From: Dietzia lutea
GTDB taxonomy: Bacteria > Actinomycetota > Actinomycetes > Mycobacteriales > Mycobacteriaceae
Length of the DNA stretch: 64,000 nt
Assembly (NCBI RefSeq): GCF_003096075.1
Contig: NZ_CP015449.1
Coordinates: 3,589,001-3,653,000 of the forward strand
Direction of reading: 5' to 3'
A model generated the notes under the pieces. That model searched no databases and was not told the DNA's origin. It was given only the letters and a program-made list of their open reading frames with translations. Position 1 is the stretch's first letter; every line of letters begins with the position of its first letter. This document shows, piece by piece, positions 1-7,602 of this stretch. Both the position numbers and the translations under genes were made by a program.

Positions 1-492
1 TACCTCGAGACGGCCGTGCCGCGGATGAACAGCCTCACCTCCGAGCTGTCCCGCCTGGACACCGCCGCCTACCTGGACGCGCTGACGGCGCTGCCCGGGG
101 TCGCGGGCGGCGTCGGGGTCATCGGCTACTGCATGGGCGCGCGTCTGGCGATGCGCGCGGGCGGGGACCACCCTGATCGGATCCAGACGGTCGGCGGGTT
201 CCACGGCGGCGGCCTGGTCACGGAGGAGCCGGACAGTCCGCACCGGAGCCTGGCGACCACCCGCGCCGCGGTCCTGCTGCGTCACGCCGACGACGACCCC
301 TCGATGCCGCCGGAGGGCATGGACGCCATCACCTCCCTCGCCCGCGAGTCCGGAGTGGCGCTCGACCAGGCCGTCTACCCGGGCGCTCCGCACGGCTACT
401 CGATGGCGGATACGTCGATGTACGACGAGGCCTCGGCGGAGCGCCACTTCGAGGACCTTCGCGAGCACCTGTCGCGCCGCCTCTCGCGCTGA
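1..492 (+). CDS. Dienelactone hydrolase family protein (3' part)
   Basis: The reading frame is open from base 1, so the N-terminus lies outside the window; about 163 residues are seen. They form the C-terminal two thirds of an alpha/beta hydrolase of the dienelactone hydrolase type. The nucleophile elbow is GYCMG (Cys instead of Ser, as in carboxymethylenebutenolidase), followed by the acid-loop segment HADDDPSMP and the late histidine in GAPHGY. Such enzymes hydrolyse lactones or small esters in the cytoplasm, classically in ring-cleavage pathways. The substrate cannot be told from the fragment. The old yellow enzyme downstream is on the same strand, but a decayed minus-strand gene separates them. 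Confidence 0.85.
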   Translation, partial: YLETAVPRMNSLTSELSRLDTAAYLDALTALPGVAGGVGVIGYCMGARLAMRAGGDHPDRIQTVGGFHGGGLVTEEPDSPHRSLATTRAAVLLRHADDDPSMPPEGMDAITSLARESGVALDQAVYPGAPHGYSMADTSMYDEASAERHFEDLREHLSRRLSR

Positions 493-517
493 CCGCAGGC
501 ATTTGGGATGTGGAAGG

Positions 518-956
518 TCAAAGGGCCGGCATGTAATCGAAGAACCCGGGGCTGTGGTCTTCGCGGAGGCGGGTCAGGCGCCGGTAGCTGATGAGCCACC
601 GCCCGTCCACGCACAGATATTCCTCGTGGTAGCGGCGGTGGTGTCGGAGGTCAGTTCGATCTCCGGGGAGTGCCCGTGATGGACGTCGTCACGTGGGTCG
701 GGCCACCGAGCATCCCGCGGATCGCCGCGGTCACCGCCTCCGGCCCCACCACGCGGTTGGCCGTGCCCTGGGTCTTCGACTGCTTGTCTTCGGGCAGTCC
801 GCCCCAGGTCTCGCTCATCACGTCGTCGGTGTGGAGCGTCGGGTCGATGTCCCACCGCTTCTCGTCGAGCGCCCGCAGACGGGCGGCGAACACGCGCGTG
901 ATCTCCTCGATCGCCAGCGCCTGTTCCCCACTGCTCAGGGAGATCTGTCCCGTCAT
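518..956 (-). pseudogene. SnoaL-like (NTF2-fold) protein, decayed
   Basis: Three reading-frame pieces on the minus strand together resemble a SnoaL_4 / nuclear transport factor 2 family protein. The N-terminal piece starts at ATG 956 (MTGQISLSSGEQ...) and runs to about base 690. The frame then shifts to a short piece containing HHGHSPEIELTSD. A further shift, with an apparent deletion of the middle of the domain, leads to a third piece with EEYLCVDGRWLISYRRLTR that ends in FFDYMPAL just before the stop at 518. The missing middle would hold part of the beta-sheet, so no functional product is expected. It lies between the hydrolase and the old yellow enzyme, a setting where such proteins often take part in small-molecule catabolism. 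Confidence 0.75.
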
Positions 957-1131
957 CCTCACGCTCCCACATCGTCTCGGCGCCCAGCCCGCGCGCGTCC
1001 GCAGCCACCAAGCAAGCATTCACTTGGTTTCCTCAATTACCACGTCTAGACTTGACGTCTGTCAACGGCGAGCGTGTCCGAATCAGGACTCCGCCTTCGT
1101 CGCCACACCGAGAAGCACGAGGTCTCGCATC

Positions 1132-2331
1132 ATGACTCCGCTGGTCGCCGCCGGTCGTGAAGCCCTGTTCCGGTCGCTTGACGTCCGCTCCCTGCACCTG
1201 GCCAACCGCCTGGTCATGTCGCCGATGACGCGGATGGACTGCCCGGGCGGGCTGCCCGACGAGATCAACCGGGACTACTACGCGGCCCGCGCTGCGGGCG
1301 GTACCGGACTGGTCGTCACCGAGGGCATCGGCGTGGACCACCCCACGTCGGTCGACCACTCCGCGATCCCGCGCCTCGACGGTCCGGAGTCCGTGGCGGC
1401 GTGGCGCGTGGTGACGGACGCCGTGCACGCCGCGGGCGGCCGGATCATGGCGCAGCTGTGGCACGTCGGTCCGCTGTGGGGCGCCAACGCCCGCTTCGAT
1501 CGCGAGAACCGCGACCGCCTCGTGGCGATGCACCCCATGCGCCCGTCGGGTCTGTGGGGCACGCCGGGCGTCACCACGTACTCGGAGCGGAGCATCGAGC
1601 GCTGGTCGCCGGCGGTGGAGCCGATGACCGAGTCGGACATCGCCGACGTGATCGGCGCCTTCGCCCGGTCGGCGCGGTATGCCCTCGAGGCCGGGTTCGA
1701 CGGGGTCACCCTGCACGGCGGCCACGGCTACCTGCTGGACGCGTTCGTCTGGGCCGATACTAACCGCCGCACCGACGAGTGGGGCGGCGACCTGGCGGCG
1801 CGGAGCCGCTTCCCCGCAGCGGTGGTGGTGGCGGTCCGCGAGGCCATCGGCGCGGAGGCGCCGCTGTTCTACCGCTTCTCGCAGCACACGCAGCAGGACT
1901 ACACGGTGCTCAAGGCCACCAACCCCGAGGAGCTCGGCGTCTACCTCGGCGCGCTCGCCGAGGCGGGCGTCGACCTGTTCGACGCGTCAACCAGGCGGTT
2001 CAACGACCCGGCGTTCCCCGACCTGGAAGGTGACGACGGCAAGGTGACCCTCGCCGGGTGGGCCCGCAGGCTCACGGGTAAGCCGGCGGGCGCCGTGGGC
2101 GGCGTGGGGATCGGGACGTCCCTGCGCGAGCAGAAGTCGGGCAAGGCGGCCGTGGCGGCCGACAACATCGATTCGGTCGTGGAGTGCATGGAGCGCGGCG
2201 AGTTCGATCTCATCTCCATCGGCCGGATGCACCTGGCGGATCCGGCGATCGCCCGGGTCCTGCGGGAGGCCGAGCCGCTTCCGGAGTTCGACCGCGAGGT
2301 GCACGAGGCGCCGCTGCGCGCCCCCGCCTGA
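1132..2331 (+). CDS. Old yellow enzyme family NADH:flavin oxidoreductase
   Basis: A 399-residue FMN-dependent TIM-barrel ene-reductase of the OYE / 12-oxophytodienoate reductase family. The start ATG at 1132 (MTPLVAAGREALF) fits the usual N-terminus; the frame is open further upstream but overlaps the decayed SnoaL-like gene. Visible family features are NRLVMSPMTR near residue 25, the substrate-binding segment HGGHGYLLDAFV with the trailing NRRTDEWGG around 200-225, and the C-terminal phosphate-binding region ending in SIGRMHLADP. OYEs reduce activated C=C bonds using NAD(P)H; the physiological substrate is unknown. A TetR regulator of opposite strand ends 35 bases downstream, so the two genes are convergent. 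Confidence 0.9.
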   Translation: MTPLVAAGREALFRSLDVRSLHLANRLVMSPMTRMDCPGGLPDEINRDYYAARAAGGTGLVVTEGIGVDHPTSVDHSAIPRLDGPESVAAWRVVTDAVHAAGGRIMAQLWHVGPLWGANARFDRENRDRLVAMHPMRPSGLWGTPGVTTYSERSIERWSPAVEPMTESDIADVIGAFARSARYALEAGFDGVTLHGGHGYLLDAFVWADTNRRTDEWGGDLAARSRFPAAVVVAVREAIGAEAPLFYRFSQHTQQDYTVLKATNPEELGVYLGALAEAGVDLFDASTRRFNDPAFPDLEGDDGKVTLAGWARRLTGKPAGAVGGVGIGTSLREQKSGKAAVAADNIDSVVECMERGEFDLISIGRMHLADPAIARVLREAEPLPEFDREVHEAPLRAPA

Positions 2332-2366
2332 TCCGCCCCGGGGGGCGGGCCACGCAGGGTGACCAG

Positions 2367-2987
2367 TCACCGTGGTGGCGCGCCCGCCTGCCCCCGGGCC
2401 GGCTGGCCCTCGATCCCGGGCCCGGACAACAGCCGACTGGCCATTGCGCGGCCCTGCCACACCAGTTCCGTCCCGTAGATGGGGCGGTGCGCGAACGCGC
2501 CCTCCACGAGCAGAAACAGATGGTTGGCCAACAGTCGGTGGTCGATGTCCGGCGCGGCATCCTCTTTGACCAGATCTTCGAGCAGGTCGCAGATTGAGTG
2601 CTTGTGGTAGCGAATCACCTCGTGCGCCGGGTGGTCCTCGGGCAGCTCGGCGGCGGCGTTGAGGAATGCGCAGCCTCGCCGGGCGTTTCCGTGGTCGGCG
2701 GCGTAGACATCGAAGATCGCCAGAGCGCGCGGGCTCTCCGCGCGCTCCACCTCCTCCTCCAACAACCTCCACCACCAACGGTGGCGATTGAGGAGATAGG
2801 CCACCACGAGCCCGTCCTTGGAGCCGAAGTGTTTGTAGAGGGTCGGCTTCGAGATTCCGGATTCGGCGGCGATCGTGTCCACCCCGACCGCGTGGATGCC
2901 CTGCTCGTAGAAGAGCTCCGAGCCCACGTCGAGGATCTGCTGCGCCCCGGGAGTCAGGTCGCTGAGGTCAGGAAAGTCGGCAGTCAT
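2367..2987 (-). CDS. TetR family transcriptional regulator
   Basis: A 206-residue TetR-type repressor. The N-terminal helix-turn-helix lies at about residues 15-60 and includes GVDTIAAESGISKPTLYKHFGSKDGL, a typical recognition segment. The rest is the helical ligand and dimerisation domain. ATG 2987 is preferred over the longer frame because an AAGGGTG ribosome-binding site lies just upstream and the extension would run through the operator region. It is divergent from a 54-codon gene at 3080. Two copies of a 12-bp inverted repeat lie in the shared promoter region, which suggests autoregulation and control of the small gene. The ligand is unknown. Confidence 0.9.
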   Translation of the reverse strand: MTADFPDLSDLTPGAQQILDVGSELFYEQGIHAVGVDTIAAESGISKPTLYKHFGSKDGLVVAYLLNRHRWWWRLLEEEVERAESPRALAIFDVYAADHGNARRGCAFLNAAAELPEDHPAHEVIRYHKHSICDLLEDLVKEDAAPDIDHRLLANHLFLLVEGAFAHRPIYGTELVWQGRAMASRLLSGPGIEGQPARGQAGAPPR

Positions 2988-3001
2988 ATCACCCTTGACT
3001 T

Positions 3002-3013
3002 TACAGGTCTGTA
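3002..3013. promoter_or_regulatory. TetR operator candidate, copy 1
   Basis: A perfect inverted repeat TACAG-GT-CTGTA lies 14 bases upstream of the TetR start. It continues into GTATACC, and the block CTGTATACC recurs at 3043. The spacing and duplication fit a TetR-family operator, but binding is inferred. Confidence 0.6.
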
Positions 3014-3035
3014 TACCTAATCTGCAGCCGAGGCT

Positions 3036-3047
3036 CACAGACCTGTA
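3036..3047. promoter_or_regulatory. TetR operator candidate, copy 2
   Basis: CACAG-AC-CTGTA repeats the arms of the upstream copy with one changed outer base and is again followed by TATACC. The two half-site pairs are 34 bases centre to centre, about three helical turns, which would let two dimers bind on one face of the DNA. Confidence 0.6.
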
Positions 3048-3079
3048 TACCCACCCTTCGCCCCCTAGGAGGGATTCCC

Positions 3080-3244
3080 ATGACCCTGTTCCGCGCCGCC
3101 CGCGACGTGATCGCCCAGCTGTGGTTCGCCCTTGACACCGCCAGCGCCCTCCGCCACGGCAAGCCCGTCTCCGAGAGGGCCCGCATGTACTGCATGAACA
3201 ACACCGCCCCCGGTCGGCCAGAGGCGAGCGGAGTCGCCGCGTAG
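3080..3244 (+). CDS. Small hypothetical protein (54 aa)
   Basis: A 54-codon frame starts at ATG 3080, seven bases after a strong AGGAGGG ribosome-binding site, and ends at TAG 3242-3244. The product (MTLFRAARDVIAQLWFALD...) has an amphipathic, weakly hydrophobic first half, then a basic stretch and a short Pro/Gly/Ala tail; no known domain is recognised. It is divergent from the TetR gene, with two inverted repeats between them, so it is probably the regulated target. It could also be the intact head of a larger gene cut off by the decayed carbonic anhydrase that begins immediately after. Reality as a gene is supported by the ribosome-binding site and the operator context only. Confidence 0.5.
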   Translation: MTLFRAARDVIAQLWFALDTASALRHGKPVSERARMYCMNNTAPGRPEASGVAA

Positions 3245-3654
3245 GCTCGTCCGCCTGCCGTCGTGGCCCGCATGGACGCCCGGCTCAACCCGTACGGCCT
3301 GCCGGGCCCGACCGAGGGAGACGCCCACGTCATCAGCAACGCCGGCGGGGTCGTCACCGACGATGTCGTGCGGTCGCTGACCATCAGCCAGCGCCTGCTC
3401 GGGACCGAGGAGATCGTCCTCATCCACCCCACGGACTGCGGCCGCACTGGGCGCCCGAGCCGTTCCCGGACCCGGAGGCCGATGCCCGCCAGTCGATCGC
3501 CCGCGTGGAGTCGGACCCGTTCCTGCTGCACAGCACCGCGGTGCGCGGATTCGTCTACGACGTCTCCACCGGCGAACTGCGCGAGGTCCAGCGCGAGAAG
3601 CAACCCGGCCTCTCGGCACTGCCGCCGACCAGCCGTGCGTCAACCAAACGTTGA
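3245..3654 (+). pseudogene. Beta-carbonic anhydrase, decayed
   Basis: The first frame reads RMDARLNPYGLPGPTEGDAH and then SNAGGVVTDDVVRSL and HPTDCG, clearly a beta-class carbonic anhydrase core. The expected zinc-ligand cysteine of the VACMDAR motif is an arginine here (VARMDAR), and the natural N-terminus is missing. After DCG the middle of the protein is deleted and the frame changes. The second frame carries the family's C-terminal part (HWAPEPFPDPEAD, then VRGFVYDVSTGELREV) and stops at 3652-3654. N-terminal loss, ligand replacement, deletion and frameshift together make it non-functional. An intact carbonic anhydrase would have to be elsewhere in the genome. Confidence 0.85.
3638..3654. 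promoter_or_regulatory. Inverted repeat ahead of the HTH protein
   Basis: GTCAA-N7-TTGAC is a perfect inverted repeat that overlaps the likely -35 element of the downstream gene (TTGACA at 3651-3656). A protein bound here would block transcription, so this is a candidate autoregulatory operator. It also covers the last codons of the carbonic anhydrase remnant. Confidence 0.4.
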
Positions 3655-3680
3655 CAGCAACCATTCTGTCAGCCTACCTT
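3651..3680 (+). promoter_or_regulatory. Sigma-70 type promoter, probably leaderless
   Basis: TTGACA (3651-3656) is followed after 18 bases by TACCTT (3675-3680). Transcription would start about seven bases later, at or next to the ATG at 3688, so the transcript of the HTH gene is probably leaderless; no ribosome-binding site is visible. Confidence 0.5.
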
Positions 3681-3687
3681 TGACGGC

Positions 3688-4092
3688 ATGAACGATCACT
3701 CTTCGCCAGGCCCCCTGGCCGCGGCGCTGGCAGCCCCGGTGGACGATGCCGTCCGCACCGCTTCGTCCGCCGCGGCGAGCGAGGCCTTCGTGCAAGCCCA
3801 GTCCCTTCTCGGTCCCCGCCCAGACGTCGAGTCCGAGCTCGATCAGTGGAACGTGGCCGTCCAGGTTCTCGCGTTCCGGATCGAGCACGCCACCGGGGTC
3901 GACGCCCTCGACTCGGTGGTGGGGCTCCGCCGATGGGGCGTCACCTGGGAGACCATCGGCCGGGCCGCCGGCATCAGCCGGCAGGCCGCGCACACCCGCT
4001 GGGGCGCGCAGTCCCGAGCGGTGCTCGACCGCTACGGCACAGGAGAGCTGGGCGGGCCCGTGGCCGCCGACGAGGCGGATCTGATCGGCTGA
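3688..4092 (+). CDS. Small HTH-containing hypothetical protein
   Basis: A 134-residue cytoplasmic protein. Residues 1-70 are helical and Ala-rich without a recognised domain. Residues 80-115 look like a helix-turn-helix: WETIGRAAGISRQAAHTRWG is the type of recognition motif in which a sigma-like or MerR-like helix pair is followed by an aromatic anchor. The gene follows a consensus-like promoter with no leader and an inverted repeat over the -35 box, which suggests a self-regulating DNA-binding protein. No target is known and the family name was not recognised. Confidence 0.75.
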   Translation: MNDHSSPGPLAAALAAPVDDAVRTASSAAASEAFVQAQSLLGPRPDVESELDQWNVAVQVLAFRIEHATGVDALDSVVGLRRWGVTWETIGRAAGISRQAAHTRWGAQSRAVLDRYGTGELGGPVAADEADLIG

Positions 4093-4233
4093 CCGCGGCG
4101 CGGGTCCCGGCATGAATGCTGAAACCGCTCTCAGCGGCAGCGCGGGCGGCGTTAGATGGAGGACGCACTCATCCCTCGGCGCCGAACCGGCAACGGGATC
4201 CTCGCGCGCCTCGGCCGATAGGAGCCCACCGCG

Positions 4234-4809
4234 ATGTCAGCTGCCCGGACCGCCTCGCCCACTCCGACCGCCCCCGACGCCCGGCGCCGGGTAAATCCGC
4301 TCCGCGTCGCACTCCTGATCGGCGGCCTGATCGCCGTGGGCTTCGGAGTGGCGGTCCTGGTGTGGCCCGTGAAGACAGCCGTCGCCGTGACCGGCGTGCT
4401 CGCGGTCTACGCGATCGCCGGCGGAATCGTCTATGTCGCCGTCGCGATCCTCGCCAAGCGCCACGGGACGGGCAGCCGGATCGGGCATGCCCTTCTCGGG
4501 CTGTTGTTCATCATGGCGGGCGCCTACGCCTTCGCGTCACTACAGGAGTCGGCGCTCTTCCTGGCGCTGTTCGTGACCGTCATGATCGGCGTGTTGTGGA
4601 TCGTGGAGGGCTTCACCGCGCTGTTCACCCTCGGCGACACCGGCTCCACCGCGTTGACGATCGTCTTCGCGATCATCTCCGTACTCGCCGGGTTCGCGCT
4701 GCTCTCCACTCCCGTGTGGGGCGCGGGCTTCCTCTGGTGGCTCTTCGCCGTCTCGCTGCTGGTGCTGGGGGTTCTCAACGTGATCCGCGCGTTTCCGCTG
4801 CGGGGCTGA
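4234..4809 (+). CDS. HdeD-like (DUF308) membrane protein
   Basis: A 191-residue integral membrane protein with a short Pro/Ala-rich cytoplasmic N-terminus (about 25 residues) and six hydrophobic segments in pairs, as in the DUF308 / HdeD family. GVLWIVEGFTALF and a terminal WWLFAVSLLVLGVLNVIRAF are typical stretches. HdeD-type proteins are linked to acid or general stress in other bacteria; their biochemical role is not settled. The ATG at 4234 follows a GATAGGAG ribosome-binding site. It stands alone, convergent with the formamidase gene, with a 15-bp tandem repeat array between the two stops. Confidence 0.85.
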   Translation: MSAARTASPTPTAPDARRRVNPLRVALLIGGLIAVGFGVAVLVWPVKTAVAVTGVLAVYAIAGGIVYVAVAILAKRHGTGSRIGHALLGLLFIMAGAYAFASLQESALFLALFVTVMIGVLWIVEGFTALFTLGDTGSTALTIVFAIISVLAGFALLSTPVWGAGFLWWLFAVSLLVLGVLNVIRAFPLRG

Positions 4810-4848
4810 TCCGGCGGATGGGCGCCGCGGGCGTGCCGGCGCGCGGCC

Positions 4849-4953
4849 GGCGACGCACCCATCGGCAACGCACCCGTCGGCAACGCACCCGTCGGCAACG
4901 CACCCGTCGGCGACGCATCCGCCGGCAACGTACCCGTCGGCAGCGCACCCGCC
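4849..4953. repeat. Seven-copy 15-bp tandem repeat
   Basis: Seven consecutive 15-base units of the form GGCAACGCACCCGTC fill the gap between the convergent DUF308 and formamidase genes. Units 2-4 are identical; units 1 and 5-7 differ by one to three bases (for example GGCGACGCATCCGCC). The array ends directly at the formamidase stop codon. It is a minisatellite that could vary in copy number between strains. It is open in several frames on both strands, but no ribosome-binding site or sensible protein is attached to it. Confidence 0.85.
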
Positions 4954-4955
4954 GG

Positions 4956-6338
4956 CTAGCGCCAGATGCGGCTGATCGCCTCACGCAGCGGACGCACCCG
5001 TTGCCCGGCCAGCCGCCTCGCCGACGCCAGGAGCGCGCTTTTGTCCTTGGGGATCGCCCGCAGGACCTCGTCGTCGGGCAGTCGGGACGCCTCGGCCCGC
5101 GGCACGTCCACACCGGGTCCGACGCGGTGTGGGCCGTCGACGCCGGGCTTGACGTCGAAGTCGAAGATCGCCGTGGGGATGTACAGCGTCGCACAGGCGT
5201 TGGGGATGTCGACCACGCTCGACAGGTGCCCCTCGACCGGCGCGGCGCCGATGAGCAGGTAGGCCTGCTCGCGGGTGTAACCGAAGCTGGTGAGGTAGTC
5301 GATCGCGCTGAGACAGGCCCGCTGGTAGGCCAGGTACGGATCGAGGAAGCGCTGCTTGCCCTTCTCGGTGACGGAGATGCCGGAGAAGGAGATCCAGTCG
5401 TCGTACCGGGGCCCTGCCCCGCCGGGGACGAACACCGGGTTCTCGTGGACACGGTAGGTGTCCATGCCGCCGGGGATCACGTCGACGTGCAGGTCGATGT
5501 ACCCGCCCATCTCGATGGCGCCGCAGAAGGTGATCTCGCCGTCGCCCTGCGAGAAGTGCAGGTCCCCTACCGACAGGTTCGCGCCGTCGACGAACACCGG
5601 ATAGTAGACCCGGCTGCCGGCGGTGAGGTTCTTGACGTCCTGGTTGCCGCCGTTCTCGCGTGGCGGTGCGGTCTGCGCTGCCTCGGCGGCGACGCGCGGG
5701 GCGTCGTCCTCCGCCAGATGACCGAGCAGCGCGCCGTCGGGCAGCGGCGGCAGCGCGAGCGGCGGGACGCGCAGCGGCTTGGTGGCGACCAGCGCGGCCT
5801 CTCTCTTGTTCCACCTGGCGAGCAGCTCGGCCGACGGCGCGGTCCCCATGAGACCCGGGTGCGGCGCACCCTCGAATCCCACGCCGGGGATGTGGCGTGT
5901 GGTGGCGCGCCCGCCGCCGAACTCCCAGACCGCCTTGTAGGCGTCGGGAAAGTGGTGGCCGAGGAATCCGCCGCCGTTGCGCGGGGAGAAGATCCCCGTG
6001 TACCCCCAGCCCTGGCCGGCGAGGGGGCCGAGCTCGTCAGTGGAGGTGGGGCCGATGTCCACGATGTCGACGACGAGGAGATCCCCTGGCTTCACGCCCT
6101 CCACTGCGAACGGTCCGCTCAGCTTGTGCCCGGTGTGGAACGGCGCCCGGAGGATGTCCTCGGCCGAGTCGTCGTTTTTGATGGCGCCGTCGAACCACTC
6201 CCGGCACTCAACCCGAAAGGTCTGGCCGGGCCGGACCGCCGCCACCGGCGGGATCTCCGGATGCCAACGACTGTGGCCGATGAGGTCCTGGTCGTCGAAC
6301 GGCCGGTTCGGATCGAGGGGGAAGATCACGTCGGGCAC
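4956..6338 (-). CDS. Formamidase / acetamidase
   Basis: A 460-residue member of the FmdA/AmdA family, zinc-type amidases that hydrolyse formamide or acetamide to ammonia and the acid in the cytoplasm. The GTG at 6338 is chosen because the family begins PDVIFPLDPNRPFDDQ and an AGGAGG ribosome-binding site lies seven bases upstream; a longer ATG frame lacks this. The family core is plain: GHSRWHPEIPPV, WFDGAIKNDDSAEDI, VKPGDLLVVDI, then FSQGDGEITFCGAIEM in the middle and the YLLIGAAPVEG segment near residue 375. No transporter or regulator for amides lies next to it. A role in nitrogen scavenging is inferred. Confidence 0.9.
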   Translation of the reverse strand: MPDVIFPLDPNRPFDDQDLIGHSRWHPEIPPVAAVRPGQTFRVECREWFDGAIKNDDSAEDILRAPFHTGHKLSGPFAVEGVKPGDLLVVDIVDIGPTSTDELGPLAGQGWGYTGIFSPRNGGGFLGHHFPDAYKAVWEFGGGRATTRHIPGVGFEGAPHPGLMGTAPSAELLARWNKREAALVATKPLRVPPLALPPLPDGALLGHLAEDDAPRVAAEAAQTAPPRENGGNQDVKNLTAGSRVYYPVFVDGANLSVGDLHFSQGDGEITFCGAIEMGGYIDLHVDVIPGGMDTYRVHENPVFVPGGAGPRYDDWISFSGISVTEKGKQRFLDPYLAYQRACLSAIDYLTSFGYTREQAYLLIGAAPVEGHLSSVVDIPNACATLYIPTAIFDFDVKPGVDGPHRVGPGVDVPRAEASRLPDDEVLRAIPKDKSALLASARRLAGQRVRPLREAISRIWR

Positions 6339-6441
6339 GAGAAGACCTCCTACGTCAGCGGTCGACGACCTTCGTTCTGTGGCTCGTTCCACCGTGGTCG
6401 AAGCGTCGACCCGCGACCACCGGACGAGTTTCCCCGTGGGG

Positions 6442-7389
6442 TCAGAAGACCGCGATCCCCAGCGCCCTGCGGATCCGCATATCCCACAGGGCGACGGTGT
6501 ACAGGACCTTCAGCGGTGTCGGCAGCAGCACGTCGCCGGCGCGGGCCACGGCACTGATCCGGCGCCTGCGACGCAGATCAGCGGGCCTGATCTCCCAGTG
6601 CATCTCCTCGCGGGTCCGCTGCGGCACACCGAACCGGGTGAAGGAGTGGTTCGCCGGACCCACCAGCCGGTGCAGCGCGGTGCCCGCCCCGAGCAGCTTT
6701 CCCGACACCGGGCCGAACCGGACGAGGTCGTCGAGCATCTCGCGGACCGGGGCGTCGATCTGCGCGGCCTCGATGCCCTCCTGGAAGTACTCCTCGTACG
6801 CCTGCCAGTTCTCCGGCCACGCGTCCGGGCTCACGTTGAGGACCGTCGCCAGGGGCCTGCCCAACGCCAGGACGTGCTCGCGCTCCGGCGGGGTGAGCTC
6901 GCGGTACAACAACTCGTACTGGTCGACGAAGAACCGCAGGAGACACACCGCCACCCATAGCTGGAGCTGCTGCGAATTGCCCGAATACCGCACCGGGGAC
7001 TCGGGGGTCGAGAACACCTGGGAGTGGATCCTCTTGACCTCGTCGTGAATGAAGGCCCGGTCGGACTCGTTCCCGATGGTCGCCACCGCCAGGTACAGCC
7101 CGGTCGTGCGACCACGCTTGATCGGGTGCCGGTCCACCCGCCCCGACTCGACCCGGCTCTCGAACACGCCGTACCCCACCGCCGGATTGGCCAGCTGCAT
7201 GATCACGTTGGCCCCGGGCAGCCACGGCCACAGGCCCGTGGACAACTCCAGCAGGGAGTCGATCTGCGTGAGATCACGCTCGGCCGGGTTCAGCCGCGCG
7301 CGTCGAGACCCGGTTCGTGCGGGCACGGAACGTGCAGGCGCGGCCGGGGCGTCGGAACCGGATTCGGCGGAGTGGTGGACCGCGGTCAT
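6442..7389 (-). CDS. DUF2236 oxygenase-like protein
   Basis: A 315-residue protein of the DUF2236 group (MpaB / latex-clearing-protein relatives), thought to be b-type haem enzymes. After a Ser/Ala/Pro-rich N-terminus of about 35 residues comes the helical core, with RGRTTGLYLAVATIGN and the following HDEVKRIHSQVF, the segment that in the family carries conserved Arg, Thr and His residues. ATG 7389 (MTAVHHSAES) has a GAAGGAC ribosome-binding site; the frame is open much further upstream but that part overlaps the TetR gene. It is divergent from that TetR gene with a long inverted repeat between them, so repression by it is likely. Substrate unknown. Confidence 0.8.
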   Translation of the reverse strand: MTAVHHSAESGSDAPAAPARSVPARTGSRRARLNPAERDLTQIDSLLELSTGLWPWLPGANVIMQLANPAVGYGVFESRVESGRVDRHPIKRGRTTGLYLAVATIGNESDRAFIHDEVKRIHSQVFSTPESPVRYSGNSQQLQLWVAVCLLRFFVDQYELLYRELTPPEREHVLALGRPLATVLNVSPDAWPENWQAYEEYFQEGIEAAQIDAPVREMLDDLVRFGPVSGKLLGAGTALHRLVGPANHSFTRFGVPQRTREEMHWEIRPADLRRRRRISAVARAGDVLLPTPLKVLYTVALWDMRIRRALGIAVF

Positions 7390-7467
7390 GATGTCCGTCC
7401 TTCGCGGTTGGGCCGGGCTCCTGGTCGGCGCCCTCGGTGGCGTGGCACACACTGTAGGCCGGTACGG

Positions 7468-7495
7468 CGATCTGATCAAGAGCGTAGTCAGATCG
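7468..7495. promoter_or_regulatory. TetR operator candidate
   Basis: CGATCTGA and TCAGATCG form a perfect 8-bp inverted repeat with a 12-base spacer, in the 213-bp gap between the divergent DUF2236 and TetR genes. Position and symmetry suit an operator used by the neighbouring regulator. Confidence 0.55.
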
Positions 7496-7602
7496 AATCG
7501 GGGCGTCCTCGGGCCTCGCCCGACTGCTAGCGTCAGCAGAGATCGGCAACGCCGACAGGAGCGGCGACGCGGGAGCGGACGGAGAGCGAGGCGGGAGCCG
7601 CG

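Noticed and set aside
670-1131. N-terminal extension of the old yellow enzyme by 154 residues.
   Set aside because: The extension runs antisense to the SnoaL-like remnant and has no OYE similarity; the family starts at ATG 1132.
4524-4928. Minus-strand frame translating the 15-bp repeats as PTGAL units, suggestive of a pentapeptide-repeat protein.
   Set aside because: Real pentapeptide repeats follow A(D/N)LXX, and most of this frame lies antisense to the DUF308 gene. The repeat is a DNA-level minisatellite.
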